From: Saprospiraceae bacterium
GTDB lineage: Bacteria; Bacteroidota; Bacteroidia; Chitinophagales; Saprospiraceae
Direction: 5' to 3'
Length of the DNA stretch: 57,731 bases
Assembly (NCBI GenBank): GCA_022844565.1
Contig: JALHLK010000031.1
Span: forward strand, 1 to 57,731
How positions within the stretch are numbered: position 1 is the stretch's first letter; every line of letters starts with the position of its first letter. Below the pieces are notes generated by a model. That model saw only the letters and a program-made list of their open reading frames with translations. It did no database searches and was not told the origin of the DNA. The position numbers were made by a program, and so were the translations under genes. Shown piece by piece: positions 43,504 through 53,145 of this stretch.

Positions 43504-44085
43504 ATGACGACCCCCAAAATCATAAGCACGCTGGCTTTTACATTTTTGAGCTTTTATCTGGTAGCTCAAACGGTCGAAGACTTAACATTTAGACATTTTT
43601 CTGATCAAAAAAAGGGAATGACAATTTTGGGGTCTTGGGGATTGGGAAATTTACTAACAGGGGTAATTGGATCTGCTAGAGGCAAAGAAACTGAAGTGAA
43701 GGCTTTTCATCAGATGAATGCTGGCTGGGGACTAATTAATGCGGGAATTGCAGGAATCGGATATTTTACATCGAGAAAAAAATCTTCCAAAGCTCTTAAC
43801 GATCTGAGTCTTCTGAATGAAAACCATAAATTAAAATCAACCCTTTTGTTTAATACTGGCCTAGATTTGGGATATATGGCCACAGGACTGTATTTGATGG
43901 AAAAAGACAAGAGTGCAACGGAAAACAATGGCAGATTAAAGGGTTTTGGCAAATCACTGATCATGCAAGGTGCTTTCTTATTTGTTTTTGACCTAGGTAT
44001 GTATTTAAACTTCAATCAACAGACTAAAGATATATTAAAGTTATTTGCTAATGATGGCCAAATTGGTGTTTCCATTAAACTTTGA
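43504..44085 (+). CDS. Small hydrophobic protein after manC, DUF6992-like
   Basis: A 193-residue membrane protein with a signal-like N-terminus (residues 1-22) and four or so further hydrophobic segments (for example I-L-G-S-W-G-L-G-N-L-L near residue 41 and W-G-L-I-N-A-G-I-A-G-I-G-Y near 75). The G-S-W-x-L-x-N and F-H-Q-M-N elements resemble a Bacteroidota membrane family, probably DUF6992, whose function is unknown. It starts 5 bases after manC and is likely cotranscribed, which would link it to the cell envelope. That role is not supported by the sequence itself. Confidence 0.72.
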   Translation: MTTPKIISTLAFTFLSFYLVAQTVEDLTFRHFSDQKKGMTILGSWGLGNLLTGVIGSARGKETEVKAFHQMNAGWGLINAGIAGIGYFTSRKKSSKALNDLSLLNENHKLKSTLLFNTGLDLGYMATGLYLMEKDKSATENNGRLKGFGKSLIMQGAFLFVFDLGMYLNFNQQTKDILKLFANDGQIGVSIKL

Positions 44086-44209
44086 TAACTTTTTACGAAC
44101 ATACTAAATAGACACATTTTTATATTCACCATATTTATTATTTTTGTTTCCTAATAATAATTTGAATACGATTTTATCGTTCAAAAGTTGAGGAATAAAA
44201 ATTAAAGAT

Positions 44210-44668
44210 ATGCAATCAAGTGCAAAGAATGTGGACGAATACTTACAAAGCTTACCTGCTGAAAGGATAAGTATAATGAAAGAATTAAGAGACAAGATTG
44301 GTGGTAACCTTCCTACAGGATTTGAAGAAACTATGCAATATGGCATGATCAGTTATGTAGTTCCTCATACAATCTACCCTGCTGGTTACCATTGCAAACC
44401 GTCAGACGCCGTACCATTTATCAGTATTGCTTCTCAAAAGAATCACATCTCGATTTACCACATGGCTATGTATGCTGGAGAACTTTTAGAATGGTTTGAA
44501 GCTGAATGGCCGAAGTACAGTAGTAAAAAATTAGATATGGGCAAAAGTTGTATCCGTTTTAAAAAGCCTGAGGATATACCATTGGATTTATTTGGAGCGT
44601 TGGCTACAAAAATTACCCCAGCGGCTTGGATTGAAATTTATGAAATGAATTTTAAACATAAGAAATAA
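44210..44668 (+). CDS. DUF1801-family protein
   Basis: A 152-residue soluble protein of the DUF1801/YdhG-like fold, shown by the V-D-E-Y-L-Q-S-L-P start, the Y-G-M-I-S-Y segment and the later P-F-I-S-I-A-S-Q-K-N-H-I-S-I-Y block with its F-K-K-P-E-D-I-P-L-D-L end. Members are small alpha+beta proteins of unknown function in many bacteria; no catalytic residue has been established. It is cytoplasmic and stands alone. Confidence 0.85.
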   Translation: MQSSAKNVDEYLQSLPAERISIMKELRDKIGGNLPTGFEETMQYGMISYVVPHTIYPAGYHCKPSDAVPFISIASQKNHISIYHMAMYAGELLEWFEAEWPKYSSKKLDMGKSCIRFKKPEDIPLDLFGALATKITPAAWIEIYEMNFKHKK

Positions 44669-44744
44669 AATATTTTTCGTTAAATATCCACAAAAGTTTT
44701 CAAATCAAAAGTCTTAAAACTTCTTCATAGTTTAAAATAAAATA

Positions 44745-45980
44745 ATGGATATAATAACTCCACATTTTGAACTTCCTTTCTTTACAAATTTACTGATATT
44801 ATTGGTTACGGCAAGAATATTTGGTGAGATTTTTGAACGTTTTAAGCAACCGTCTATGATAGGAGAGATCATAGCAGGCATATTACTTGGTCCAAGTTTA
44901 CTTAATCTTATTCATAGGACAGAAGATATCAAAGTCATATCCGAATTAGGTATTTTCTTATTAGTCATCATCGCTGGATTAGAAATAAATATTGATGACA
45001 TACTTAAATCACTTAAAGGCAGGAATATTATTATTTCAATCATGGCTTTTTTCATACCCATTATAGGCGGAATATCTGTCGGTTATATTTTCAACCAAGA
45101 TATAATGACTACTGTTTTTATAGGTTTATGTGTCGCAATAACTGCATTACCTGTAAGTATTAGGATTTTAATGGATTTGGGTAAAATTAACTCGGAAGTT
45201 GGCCAAAAAATTATTTCAATCGCAATTTTTGATGATGTGATAGCCCTATCCATTTTAGGAGTCCTTTTAAATCTTAAAGACTCCGACATGTCTATGTCAA
45301 CCATAGTAAAGGCTGGGTCTCTATCGTTATTTAAATTATTTATATTTTTATCATTATTGTCATTAGTATACTTTCTTATAAAGAAGATTCTAAAAAAAGG
45401 AGACTATATTCAAGACTCGCTTAATAAGCTAGTAGCCGTAATAAAAGGCAAGGAGCCCTTGTTTGCACTATTTTTTGCTTTTGTATTATTATTTTCAACA
45501 TTTACTGAAAACTTAGGACTTCATTTTATCATTGGTGCTTTCTTTGCAGCTATGCTGATTAGCGAATCTTTGATAGGTAAAGAGAATTTTAAAGCAATAG
45601 AAACAACTACTAGCAATATGGCTATGGGATTTTTGGCCCCGATTTTTTTTGCCGGAATTGGGTTAGAATTTAATATTTCATCTATTGGGAATATTGGTCT
45701 TCTTCTTTCTGTGATTGCTATCTCCTATGCTTCAAAAATTATAGGTGGATATTTGGGTGGTTCGCTTGCAGGCCTAGACAAGAGGGTCTCCTTTACTTTA
45801 GGAGTAGGACTTAATGCTAGAGGCATCATGGAACTCGTTATCGCAAATATTGCTTATAAAAATGGATTAATTAATACAGAGGTCTTTTCAATCTTAGTTA
45901 TTATGGGGGTTTTGACAACTTTGACCACACCTTTTTTACTAAGGGGTGCCTTTAAAAGATTAGATGTTGTCAAAAATTAG
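44745..45980 (+). CDS. CPA2-type cation/proton antiporter
   Basis: A 411-residue protein with about 12 hydrophobic helices. The CPA2 signature is visible: K-Q-P-S-M-I-G-E-I-I-A-G-I-L-L-G-P near the start, E-L-G-I-F-L-L-V-I-I-A-G-L-E, and F-D-D-V-I-A-L-S-I-L in helix 5. The Asp-Asp pair is the cation/proton site. There is no RCK (TrkA_N) domain at the C-terminus, unlike KefB. It exchanges Na+ or K+ for H+ across the inner membrane. It is close to the potassium uptake operon but not part of it. Confidence 0.92.
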   Translation: MDIITPHFELPFFTNLLILLVTARIFGEIFERFKQPSMIGEIIAGILLGPSLLNLIHRTEDIKVISELGIFLLVIIAGLEINIDDILKSLKGRNIIISIMAFFIPIIGGISVGYIFNQDIMTTVFIGLCVAITALPVSIRILMDLGKINSEVGQKIISIAIFDDVIALSILGVLLNLKDSDMSMSTIVKAGSLSLFKLFIFLSLLSLVYFLIKKILKKGDYIQDSLNKLVAVIKGKEPLFALFFAFVLLFSTFTENLGLHFIIGAFFAAMLISESLIGKENFKAIETTTSNMAMGFLAPIFFAGIGLEFNISSIGNIGLLLSVIAISYASKIIGGYLGGSLAGLDKRVSFTLGVGLNARGIMELVIANIAYKNGLINTEVFSILVIMGVLTTLTTPFLLRGAFKRLDVVKN

Positions 45981-46038
45981 ATACCTTAAATTTCAAAATC
46001 GAAAAAAACTATTAAAATTCTTTGTCTCTTCTACTTAC

Positions 46039-46689
46039 TTAATTATTCCGCGAACTTACAAGCAACTTTGTTATAAAAGGCAAGGTAGTTACTAGTACGA
46101 TAAAAAGTACAATATATTCTAGGTGCTGCCCCATATCATAATTGAATTTTTCCAATAAAAAAGTATTGAGGTAATGACCTGCTAAAATGAAACTAGTCGA
46201 CCAAACGATACTTCCTGAAATGTTATACCGTGTGAATGTTTTATAATCCATAAGAACCGTACCTGCAACAATGGGTGCAAAGGTTCTGATAAAAGGAATA
46301 AATCGGGCTACAAATATGGTTAAAGCTCCATGTTTTTCATAAAAAACTTTAGCATCAGCAAGATACTTTTGTTTAAAAATAAGTGTATCTTTTTTGGTAT
46401 ACAGTTTTTTTCCACTATTTTTCCCAAACCAATACCCAAATATATTTCCCGCAATTGCAGAGATTGCAATCAAAAAAATCAAAATAACCAATTTTAAAAC
46501 AATTTGATCATCTGGTATGAGCCCTGACAAAAGTGATTTGCTCAACACTCCTACTACAAATAACAAAGAGTCTCCTGGGAAAAAAAAACCAAGTAAAAGA
46601 CCTGTTTCAGCAAATACCACAAACATGATAAGGAGGATACCACCATTCTCTACATACCACTGCGGTTGCAACAAATCCAAGAAACTCAT
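46039..46689 (-). CDS. DedA-family membrane protein
   Basis: A 216-residue membrane protein with the SNARE-associated/DedA pattern: F-A-E-T-G-L-L-L-G-F-F-F-P-G-D-S-L-L-F near the N-terminus, then G-Y-W-F-G-K-N-S-G-K-K, and F-V-A-R-F-I-P-F-I-R-T-F-A-P with G-x-x-x-M-D after it. DedA proteins are linked to undecaprenyl-phosphate and phospholipid flipping and to membrane stability. It converges on the antiporter gene, with 58 bases between the 3' ends. The start at 46689 gives a short amphipathic N-terminus. Confidence 0.92.
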   Translation of the reverse strand: MSFLDLLQPQWYVENGGILLIMFVVFAETGLLLGFFFPGDSLLFVVGVLSKSLLSGLIPDDQIVLKLVILIFLIAISAIAGNIFGYWFGKNSGKKLYTKKDTLIFKQKYLADAKVFYEKHGALTIFVARFIPFIRTFAPIVAGTVLMDYKTFTRYNISGSIVWSTSFILAGHYLNTFLLEKFNYDMGQHLEYIVLFIVLVTTLPFITKLLVSSRNN

Positions 46690-47128
46690 GATCTTATCGG
46701 CATTTTAATTTTTAATAACTATATCCCTTTAAAAAAGTTTAATTTAAAAAGCTAAAATAAGTTTTACACGTCTTAGCAAGGGAAAGATCAAAAGTACAAC
46801 AAAATTGGTGTCGTTAGAAAAAAAGATAACAATTCATCCGTTGTTAGTGAAGAGTAAGAATTTTTGCAAAAGATTGGAAGCTACTTGAGTCCAATAGAAG
46901 ATGCTACAGTTGACCAATGCGATAAAAAGATATACTCAAATCACTTTAAAGTAAATTAAACAAATATCTATAAACCACATATCTTTGTCCTTGTGCTCGT
47001 CAGATAGAAATTAGTAAACTCTTTTAATTATGAAAAGGTATCATTTAAGAGTAATTATAAGTCTTTTAGGATGTAAAATGTTATCTAAAAATGGTCATTT
47101 CAGACTTTCACTTTATTAAGCCATTGCC
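46690..47128 (+). other. trkH leader region with candidate promoter and short ORF
   Basis: No gene of usual size is present. A -7 box TATCTTTG (46980-46987) with no -33 element would start a leader of about 135 bases. Within the leader, an ATG at 47030 opens a 29-codon frame that stops at 47117-47119, ten bases before the trkH ATG. Nothing shows that it is translated. Confidence 0.45.
47030..47119 (+). CDS. Candidate leader peptide upstream of trkH
   Basis: A 29-codon open frame starting Met-Lys-Arg-Tyr-His and ending Leu-Ser-Leu-Tyr, with a hydrophobic part near residues 8-15. It ends ten bases before trkH. It could be an upstream ORF of a leader-regulated operon, or chance. There is no independent support. 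Confidence 0.25.
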   Translation: MKRYHLRVIISLLGCKMLSKNGHFRLSLY

Positions 47129-48901
47129 ATGAGAATACTAAGATCTTTCTTTGCAGACTTTTTAAAAGACAATATTTATAAAGTAACATTTTGGCTTAGT
47201 TTTATTGGTCTATTGAGTACCATTTTTAACTTTGGCTTTGTGCAAAGTGAATCTTCGCAACACCTCCTTGATGGGTTTTATTTTTTTACTTTGGCATTAG
47301 GTATTGTATCTACAGCACGAAGATATTATAAGAATCATTTATTAATCAACAGAAAAGTTTTCTTGTTTGATTTCATTTCGATTACTTTCACATTGTGGGT
47401 CTTTTACTTATATTTATTTGTAGGAGTACCATTCAAAACAGATCAGTTGCTTGAAAATCCAATTTGGGTAAGGATGGCCGTATTGCTAACTTTCATTAGA
47501 GAGGTTTCAGAATTACACATCAATATCAAAAGGGCAATAATAAATCCAGCACAGCTCTTTATCCTTAGTTTTCTATTGATAATATTCTCTGGATCATTTC
47601 TGTTGATATTGCCAAACGCCACCTATGATGGTATTTCTTATATCGATGCACTTTTTACATCGACAAGTGCGGTTTGTGTCACCGGTCTCATAGTTGTAGA
47701 CACAGCTACTCATTTTACCCCACTTGGACAGACAATAATTATGATGTTAATCCAAATAGGTGGCTTAGGGATCTTGACATTTGCGAGTTATTTTAGCTAT
47801 TTTTTTAAAGGAGGTACTACGTATGAAAATCAGTTGGTGTTAAGTGATGTGACAAGCTCTAGAAAATTGGGAGAAGTATTTTCTACTTTAAAAAATATTC
47901 TACAAATTACATTTGGTATTGAGTTGTTTTCTTCAATCTTAATCTACTCCAGTTTAGAAGCTAAATTTTTTGACTCACAATCTGAGATGATTTTCTTCTC
48001 TGTATTTCACGCTATTTCAGCTTTTTGTAACGCTGGATTTTCTACATTAACTAATGGATTATACGAAGTCGAGTACCGATTTAATTATGGTCTACAGATC
48101 GCTATTATTTTTACTTTTGTATTTGGAGGTTTGGGTTTCCCAATTGTTGTAAACATGTTAAAATATATCAGGTATAAAGTACAAGACTTATTCAATCTGG
48201 TGAAAGGCACGAGAAAAAACAAAGTATGGATCATTACGCTTGATAGCAGATTAAATCTTATTACTACACTATCCATATCTTTTGTAGCATTTGCAATATT
48301 TTATTTGCTTGAAGTAGACAACGTTTTAAGTGAACACAATACCGTAGGCAAAGTTGTTTCTACGCTTTTTGGAGTTACCACACCAAGAACTGCTGGTTTC
48401 AATTCATTTGATTTTGCAAAGTTAAATTTCCCAACATACATGCTAATCATGCTTTTAATGTGGATAGGAGCATCTCCGCAGTCTACAGGAGGAGGTATTA
48501 AGACAAGTACATTTGCAATTGCAATATTGAATATTTTTAGCCTAGCTCGTGGTAAATCAAGAATAGAAATCTTCAGAAGAGAAATAGCAGACATTTCTGT
48601 GAAAAGGGCTTTTGCCACTATCACTTTGTCACTCATCGTAATAGGAGTGGGCATCATGATGATCACTGCTATTGATCCAACAAAAGGTCTGAAAGAGATA
48701 AGTTTTGAATGTTTTTCGGCTTACAGTACGGTAGGGTTGAGTTTAGGGATAACAGGTACATTAGGCAGTACGAGCAAAGTTGTTTTGATATTCCTTATGT
48801 TTGTCGGTAGAATAACCGTTTTATCATTGGTAGTAGCGGTTTTCAAAAAAATAAAACAAAAAAATTATAGTTACCCTAAGGAAGAAATTACAATAAATTA
48901 A
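47129..48901 (+). CDS. trkH: TrkH/KtrB-type potassium uptake channel subunit
   Basis: A 590-residue membrane protein with an N-terminal extension of four helices (residues about 1-140). The four M1-P-M2 repeats follow. Their pore loops can be read as S-A-V-C-V-T-G-L, A-F-C-N-A-G-F-S, T-P-R-T-A-G-F-N and Y-S-T-V-G-L-S. The Gly in each repeat forms the K+ selectivity filter. It acts with the cytoplasmic TrkA subunit, whose gene starts 5 bases after the stop. Confidence 0.94.
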   Translation: MRILRSFFADFLKDNIYKVTFWLSFIGLLSTIFNFGFVQSESSQHLLDGFYFFTLALGIVSTARRYYKNHLLINRKVFLFDFISITFTLWVFYLYLFVGVPFKTDQLLENPIWVRMAVLLTFIREVSELHINIKRAIINPAQLFILSFLLIIFSGSFLLILPNATYDGISYIDALFTSTSAVCVTGLIVVDTATHFTPLGQTIIMMLIQIGGLGILTFASYFSYFFKGGTTYENQLVLSDVTSSRKLGEVFSTLKNILQITFGIELFSSILIYSSLEAKFFDSQSEMIFFSVFHAISAFCNAGFSTLTNGLYEVEYRFNYGLQIAIIFTFVFGGLGFPIVVNMLKYIRYKVQDLFNLVKGTRKNKVWIITLDSRLNLITTLSISFVAFAIFYLLEVDNVLSEHNTVGKVVSTLFGVTTPRTAGFNSFDFAKLNFPTYMLIMLLMWIGASPQSTGGGIKTSTFAIAILNIFSLARGKSRIEIFRREIADISVKRAFATITLSLIVIGVGIMMITAIDPTKGLKEISFECFSAYSTVGLSLGITGTLGSTSKVVLIFLMFVGRITVLSLVVAVFKKIKQKNYSYPKEEITIN

Positions 48902-48906
48902 TTTTT

Positions 48907-49599
48907 ATGAAATATATCATATTTGGACTTGGAAACTTTGGAGCATCACTTGCACAAAAACTTACAGAACAAGGCAATGAAGTCATAGGTATTGATTTAA
49001 AAATGGCAAAAGTAGATGCACATAAAGAGAAAATATCTCACACCATCTGTATGGATGCCACAGACGAGTTTACCGTGTCTGGCCTTCCTCTTTCAGATAC
49101 AGATGTTGTTATCGTTGCCATTGGAGAGGATCAAGGAGCGAATGTTATGGTTACTGCACTACTAAAAAACCTAGAAGTCAAACGACTGATTAGTAGAGCG
49201 ATCAATCCATTACATGAAAAAGTATTGCATGCATTAGGTGTAGATGAAATAGTACATCCTGAGGAAGAAACAGCTGAGCGATGGGCTAAAAAGTTATGCA
49301 TAAATAATGTAATCGATTCTTTCGAATTAGATCCAGATTACAGTATTATCGAAGCAATGGTACCAGCTAAATACATAGGAAAATCAATTCGAGAAATAGG
49401 GTTTAGGAAAAATCACAATATTTTAGCCCTTACCGTTATTAAAAATCAGGAACAAAAAAAAATTTTTGGAAAGTTTAAAAATGTATCAAAAATACTCGGT
49501 GTCATATCAGGTGATTATGTTATGATTGAATCAGATATTTTGGTATTGTATGGATCTAATAAGGATCTTCAGCTTTTTTTAAAGAAAAAATTTGAATAA
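48907..49599 (+). CDS. trkA: TrkA/KtrA-type potassium channel regulatory subunit
   Basis: A 230-residue protein with one RCK_N Rossmann domain (I-F-G-L-G-N-F-G, the nucleotide-binding Gly-rich loop, then G-I-D-L-K at the end of beta2). A TrkA_C domain occupies residues about 145-230. This two-domain form is KtrA-like rather than the duplicated E. coli TrkA. It gates the TrkH subunit in response to NAD(H) or ATP/ADP. The gene is 5 bases after trkH and 19 bases before the porin gene, in one operon. Confidence 0.94.
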   Translation: MKYIIFGLGNFGASLAQKLTEQGNEVIGIDLKMAKVDAHKEKISHTICMDATDEFTVSGLPLSDTDVVIVAIGEDQGANVMVTALLKNLEVKRLISRAINPLHEKVLHALGVDEIVHPEEETAERWAKKLCINNVIDSFELDPDYSIIEAMVPAKYIGKSIREIGFRKNHNILALTVIKNQEQKKIFGKFKNVSKILGVISGDYVMIESDILVLYGSNKDLQLFLKKKFE

Positions 49600-49618
49600 A
49601 TTCAGTGAACAATAAGAA

Positions 49619-50755
49619 ATGGTTTTTTATTCTCTACGCACATCAAATTTATCGTGGATAGTTGTCAAAACTGCTAGGAATATTCTTGTATTTCTATTAC
49701 TAACTATTCAATTATGTAACGCACAGTCAGATTCTTCATGGCTTGAAAAACCCAGATTAAATTTGTCAGGTTATGCTGAAGTTTACTATGTTTATGATTT
49801 TAATCAACCACAAGAAGGCAATAGACAATCATTTTTATATAATCATAATCGGCATAATGAAGTGAATTTGAATTTAGGATTTGTAAAACTCGGTCTTGAA
49901 CATACAAAATACAGAGCAAATCTTGCCTTACAGTCAGGTACCTATTCAAATGATAATTACGCTGCCGAGCCTGGTTTGCTTCAGGGCTTGTTTGAAGCAA
50001 ATATCGGTGTATCACTTAATAAGATGAACAATATTTGGGTTGATGTGGGCATTTTACCGTCGCATATTGGATTTGAAAGTGCGATAGCTTTTGATAATTG
50101 GACAATGACTCGCTCTTTATTGGCTGAAAACTCACCCTATTTTCTGTCGGGTGCTAAGTTATCCTATAGCCCCAGTAAAAGTTGGATGATTGCAGGGTTG
50201 ATAATGAATGGGTGGCAGAGAATACAAAGAATTATTGGAAACTCATTGCTATCGATTGGTTCACAAATTACCTATTTTCCAAATGAGTTTTTGAAAGTAA
50301 ATTGGAGTACTTTCATTGGTACCAATGACCCAGATGTAACTCGACGAATGAGATATTTTAATAATTTTTTTGGACAATTTCAAATCAATGACAGATTTAG
50401 TTTTATGACGGGATTTGATATTGGTACTCAACAAAAATTTATAAAAAGTAATAAATATGATCTTTGGTTAAGCCCTGTGATGATCGGAAGATTCAACATA
50501 AATAAATATTGGAAAACCGCTATTAGAGCAGAATACTACCATGACAAAGCTGGGTCGATTATTCCAACTGAATCAATCAATGGATTCCAAACTACAGGAC
50601 TATCACTTACTGCTGACTACTCACCAGCCCAAAATATTTTATTTAGAATCGAAGCAAGAAGACTTAGTAGCCAAGATAAGATTTTTGAAAAGAAACTTGG
50701 CCTTACAAATCATAATTTTATACTCGGAACATCCTTGAGCATTGCGATGAAGTAG
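49619..50755 (+). CDS. Outer-membrane porin of the Bbp2/OmpL-like type
   Basis: A 378-residue protein with a signal peptide after a basic stretch (residues about 17-36, C-N-A-Q). It is followed by a strand-rich barrel with L-S-G-Y-A-E-V-Y-Y-V-Y-D-F, N-L-N-L-G-F-V-K-L-G-L-E, and W-V-D-V-G-I-L-P-S-H-I-G-F-E. These resemble the putative beta-barrel porin-2 family (PF07642). The last strand ends Leu-Gly-Thr-Ser-Leu-Ser-Ile-Ala-Met-Lys. It probably lets ions or small solutes pass the outer membrane. Its place after trkA suggests it takes part in potassium uptake. Confidence 0.88.
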   Translation: MVFYSLRTSNLSWIVVKTARNILVFLLLTIQLCNAQSDSSWLEKPRLNLSGYAEVYYVYDFNQPQEGNRQSFLYNHNRHNEVNLNLGFVKLGLEHTKYRANLALQSGTYSNDNYAAEPGLLQGLFEANIGVSLNKMNNIWVDVGILPSHIGFESAIAFDNWTMTRSLLAENSPYFLSGAKLSYSPSKSWMIAGLIMNGWQRIQRIIGNSLLSIGSQITYFPNEFLKVNWSTFIGTNDPDVTRRMRYFNNFFGQFQINDRFSFMTGFDIGTQQKFIKSNKYDLWLSPVMIGRFNINKYWKTAIRAEYYHDKAGSIIPTESINGFQTTGLSLTADYSPAQNILFRIEARRLSSQDKIFEKKLGLTNHNFILGTSLSIAMK

Positions 50756-50762
50756 ACCAAAC

Positions 50763-50799
50763 TACCTCTAACACCTAGTACCTAACACCTAGTACCTAC
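50763..50799. repeat. Short CTAACACCTAGTAC tandem repeat
   Basis: A 14-base unit occurs about two and a half times, between the end of the porin gene and the end of the symporter gene on the other strand. Its reverse complement resembles the units of the array at 29126-29190 (GGTTAGGTATTAG-like). Confidence 0.6.
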
Positions 50800-52421
50800 T
50801 TCCCATTAAAATAAATCATTATGAAAATCACTATACTCAAGACAAATAATGATGCCACGATATCAATCCAATTGTAACTTACTTTATTCTCTTCCTTTTG
50901 CTCTTTTGATAAAGTAGAAAATGTCAAACCATCAACTTGGGCAGCTTGAGGAGCTGGAGATAATAAGCTCACAATGATGGCAGTACCTAAGCAAAGAATA
51001 AATGACAAAACGCCAAAGTGTAAGAAATTCATTGTGCCAAAATTATGGAGAAGGGATCCTTCAGGTATAATGCCTGAATTAGACATAACCTCCATCGCTA
51101 TTCTAAAGAAACCAAGGATGAGACCTCCAACCAGTGTCACATAAGCACCATTGGCATTGATTCTTGGAAGGAAAATACCTAGTAAAAATACAGCCGTAAT
51201 CGGAGGAGCGATATAAGCTTGTACAGATTGTAAATATTCATACAACACCCCAGAAATATTGGCCATAATAGGTATCCAAATGATCCCTGCAATTACGACA
51301 ACTACTGTAGCAATTCTACCAATGTTTACTAACTTTTGTTCACTCGCTTCAGGATTTCTTTTTTGATAGATATCAATCGTATATAAAGTAGAACAAGAGT
51401 TAAACACAGATGCCAGTGAACTCATCAACGCAGCCAAAAGACCCGCTGCAACTAATCCTCTCAAACCACTTGGTAATATGGTCGCTAATAGGGTCGCAAA
51501 AGCTGCATCAGGTGTATCCCAACTGATTTCACCTCTTTGTTTTAATACTAAAGCAATCACACCAGGTATTAAGAATAAAAATACTGGCAATAACTTAAGG
51601 AATCCACCAAATATCGTTCCTCTTCTTCCTTCAGTCACATTCTTTGCGGTAAGTGCTCTTTGCACAATATATTGATCTGTACACCAATACCAAATACCCA
51701 CTATCGTACTTGTCAAAAATAAAGAAGGCCATGGATACTCAGGATCTGATGCTGATCGCCACATATTAAAGAATTGTGGTCCCAATTCCTCTCTCATGCT
51801 GCCCCAGCCACCTACAGCATCTAGACCTAAGAATGTCAAACAACCTGCACCTAAAATTAAGATAAGCGTCTGTAATGTCTCCGTGTATAACACCGCACGC
51901 ATACCACCGAAAACCGTATAAACACCCGTCAAAATTACGGTGGCTAATGCGCCTGTCCAAAATTCTATACCCAATAATGCTGCCACTACAATACCTCCTG
52001 CATAAATAGTTACTGATACTTTAGTAATCACATATACAATCAATGAAATGATGGACAAAAACGACCTCGACCTTTGATCAAACCTTTTTTCTAAAAATTG
52101 TGGCATGGTAAATACTCCACTTCTTGCATAAAATGGTAAAAACACCCACCCTAGCATTAGAACAACCCAGGCGTGAAGCTCATAGATAATCAGTGGAAAT
52201 TTACCCGCTGCTCCTGTTCCCGCTAGGCCTACTACGTGCTCTGAACCAATGTTTGACGCAAAAATAGAAGAACCTACTACGAACCACCCAATATTTCTAC
52301 CTGCAAGAAAATAGTCCTCTGTATTCTCTTGTTTTTGGAAGATCACCCATAGAGCTACTCCAAATAAGAGAGCAAAGTATAAGCCTATCGCTATCCAGTC
52401 ATATGTGTCTAAAAGCTGCAT
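50796..52421 (-). CDS. SSS-family sodium/sugar symporter in the arabinose operon
   Basis: A 541-residue membrane protein with about 14 helices. The SGLT-type features are N-T-E-D-Y-F-L-A-G-R-N-I-G-W near residue 34, S-I-F-A-S-N-I-G-S-E-H-V-V-G-L-A-G-T-G-A-A near 54, and the later G-L-V-A-A-G-L-L-A-A-L-M-S-S-L-A-S-V-F-N-S sodium-site segment. It is 26 bases after araD, at the end of the araB-araA-araD operon, so it most likely imports L-arabinose with Na+. The exact sugar is inferred from position. Confidence 0.93.
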   Translation of the reverse strand: MQLLDTYDWIAIGLYFALLFGVALWVIFQKQENTEDYFLAGRNIGWFVVGSSIFASNIGSEHVVGLAGTGAAGKFPLIIYELHAWVVLMLGWVFLPFYARSGVFTMPQFLEKRFDQRSRSFLSIISLIVYVITKVSVTIYAGGIVVAALLGIEFWTGALATVILTGVYTVFGGMRAVLYTETLQTLILILGAGCLTFLGLDAVGGWGSMREELGPQFFNMWRSASDPEYPWPSLFLTSTIVGIWYWCTDQYIVQRALTAKNVTEGRRGTIFGGFLKLLPVFLFLIPGVIALVLKQRGEISWDTPDAAFATLLATILPSGLRGLVAAGLLAALMSSLASVFNSCSTLYTIDIYQKRNPEASEQKLVNIGRIATVVVVIAGIIWIPIMANISGVLYEYLQSVQAYIAPPITAVFLLGIFLPRINANGAYVTLVGGLILGFFRIAMEVMSNSGIIPEGSLLHNFGTMNFLHFGVLSFILCLGTAIIVSLLSPAPQAAQVDGLTFSTLSKEQKEENKVSYNWIDIVASLFVLSIVIFIMIYFNGK

Positions 52422-52446
52422 AATTATATGTTTTTAACGTTTTGAA

Positions 52447-53145
52447 TTAATTTTGTCCGTAGTATGAATTGGGTCCATGCTTTCGCTCAAAATGTTTTTG
52501 AATGAGTGCATTTTTCAATCTTGGTGCTTCAGGATTAATTTGGAGAGTAAAGTAAGCCATTTTTGCACATTCTTCTAAAATTGCACTATTATAAACGGCT
52601 TTTTTTGCATTTGTGCCCCATGTGAAGGGTGCATGACTACCTACTAAGATCATTTCTACCTCTTCATAGCTCAAATTTTTCTCTGCAAGACAGTCTATAA
52701 TTTGTAAGCCGGTATTGTATTCGTAGTCGCCATGTATATACGCGTCTTTCATTGGTTGAGCACATGGTATATCAGTGGTAAGATGATCTGCATGTGTAGT
52801 ACCAAAAATGGGAATATCCCTGAGTGCTTGAGCCCAAGCGGTGCCATAAGTGGAATGGGTATGTGATATGCCACCTATTTTATCCCATGTCTTGTACAAT
52901 AAAGCATGCGTTTGGGTATCTGAAGAGGGCCTCATAGTACCACTTACTAATTTTGCATCATAATCTACGATCACCATATCTTCTGCGGTAAGTGCTTCAT
53001 ACGGTACCCCACTCGGCTTAATGGCTAATACACCTTTTGATCTATCTACGCAACTCACATTACCAAATGTAAAAATCACGAGACCTAGCTTTGGTAGCAT
53101 CATATTTGCTTCATAACACTCTTCCCTTAGTGATTTGTATTCCAT
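52447..53145 (-). CDS. araD: L-ribulose-5-phosphate 4-epimerase
   Basis: A 232-residue class II aldolase-fold protein. The zinc ligands are seen in H-T-H-S-T-Y (His95 and His97 by family numbering) and in L-V-G-S-H-A-P-F-T-W-G, and the substrate loop in S-G-V-P-Y. The length and motifs match AraD. It converts L-ribulose-5-phosphate to D-xylulose-5-phosphate. Its ATG overlaps the TAA of araA by one base (TAATG), so the two are coupled. Confidence 0.96.
   Translation of the reverse strand: MEYKSLREECYEANMMLPKLGLVIFTFGNVSCVDRSKGVLAIKPSGVPYEALTAEDMVIVDYDAKLVSGTMRPSSDTQTHALLYKTWDKIGGISHTHSTYGTAWAQALRDIPIFGTTHADHLTTDIPCAQPMKDAYIHGDYEYNTGLQIIDCLAEKNLSYEEVEMILVGSHAPFTWGTNAKKAVYNSAILEECAKMAYFTLQINPEAPRLKNALIQKHFERKHGPNSYYGQN

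Noticed and set aside
46690-47128. Possible riboswitch in the trkH leader
   Set aside because: The leader has no strong helices like those of ydaO/c-di-AMP switches and no known riboswitch pattern could be recognised.
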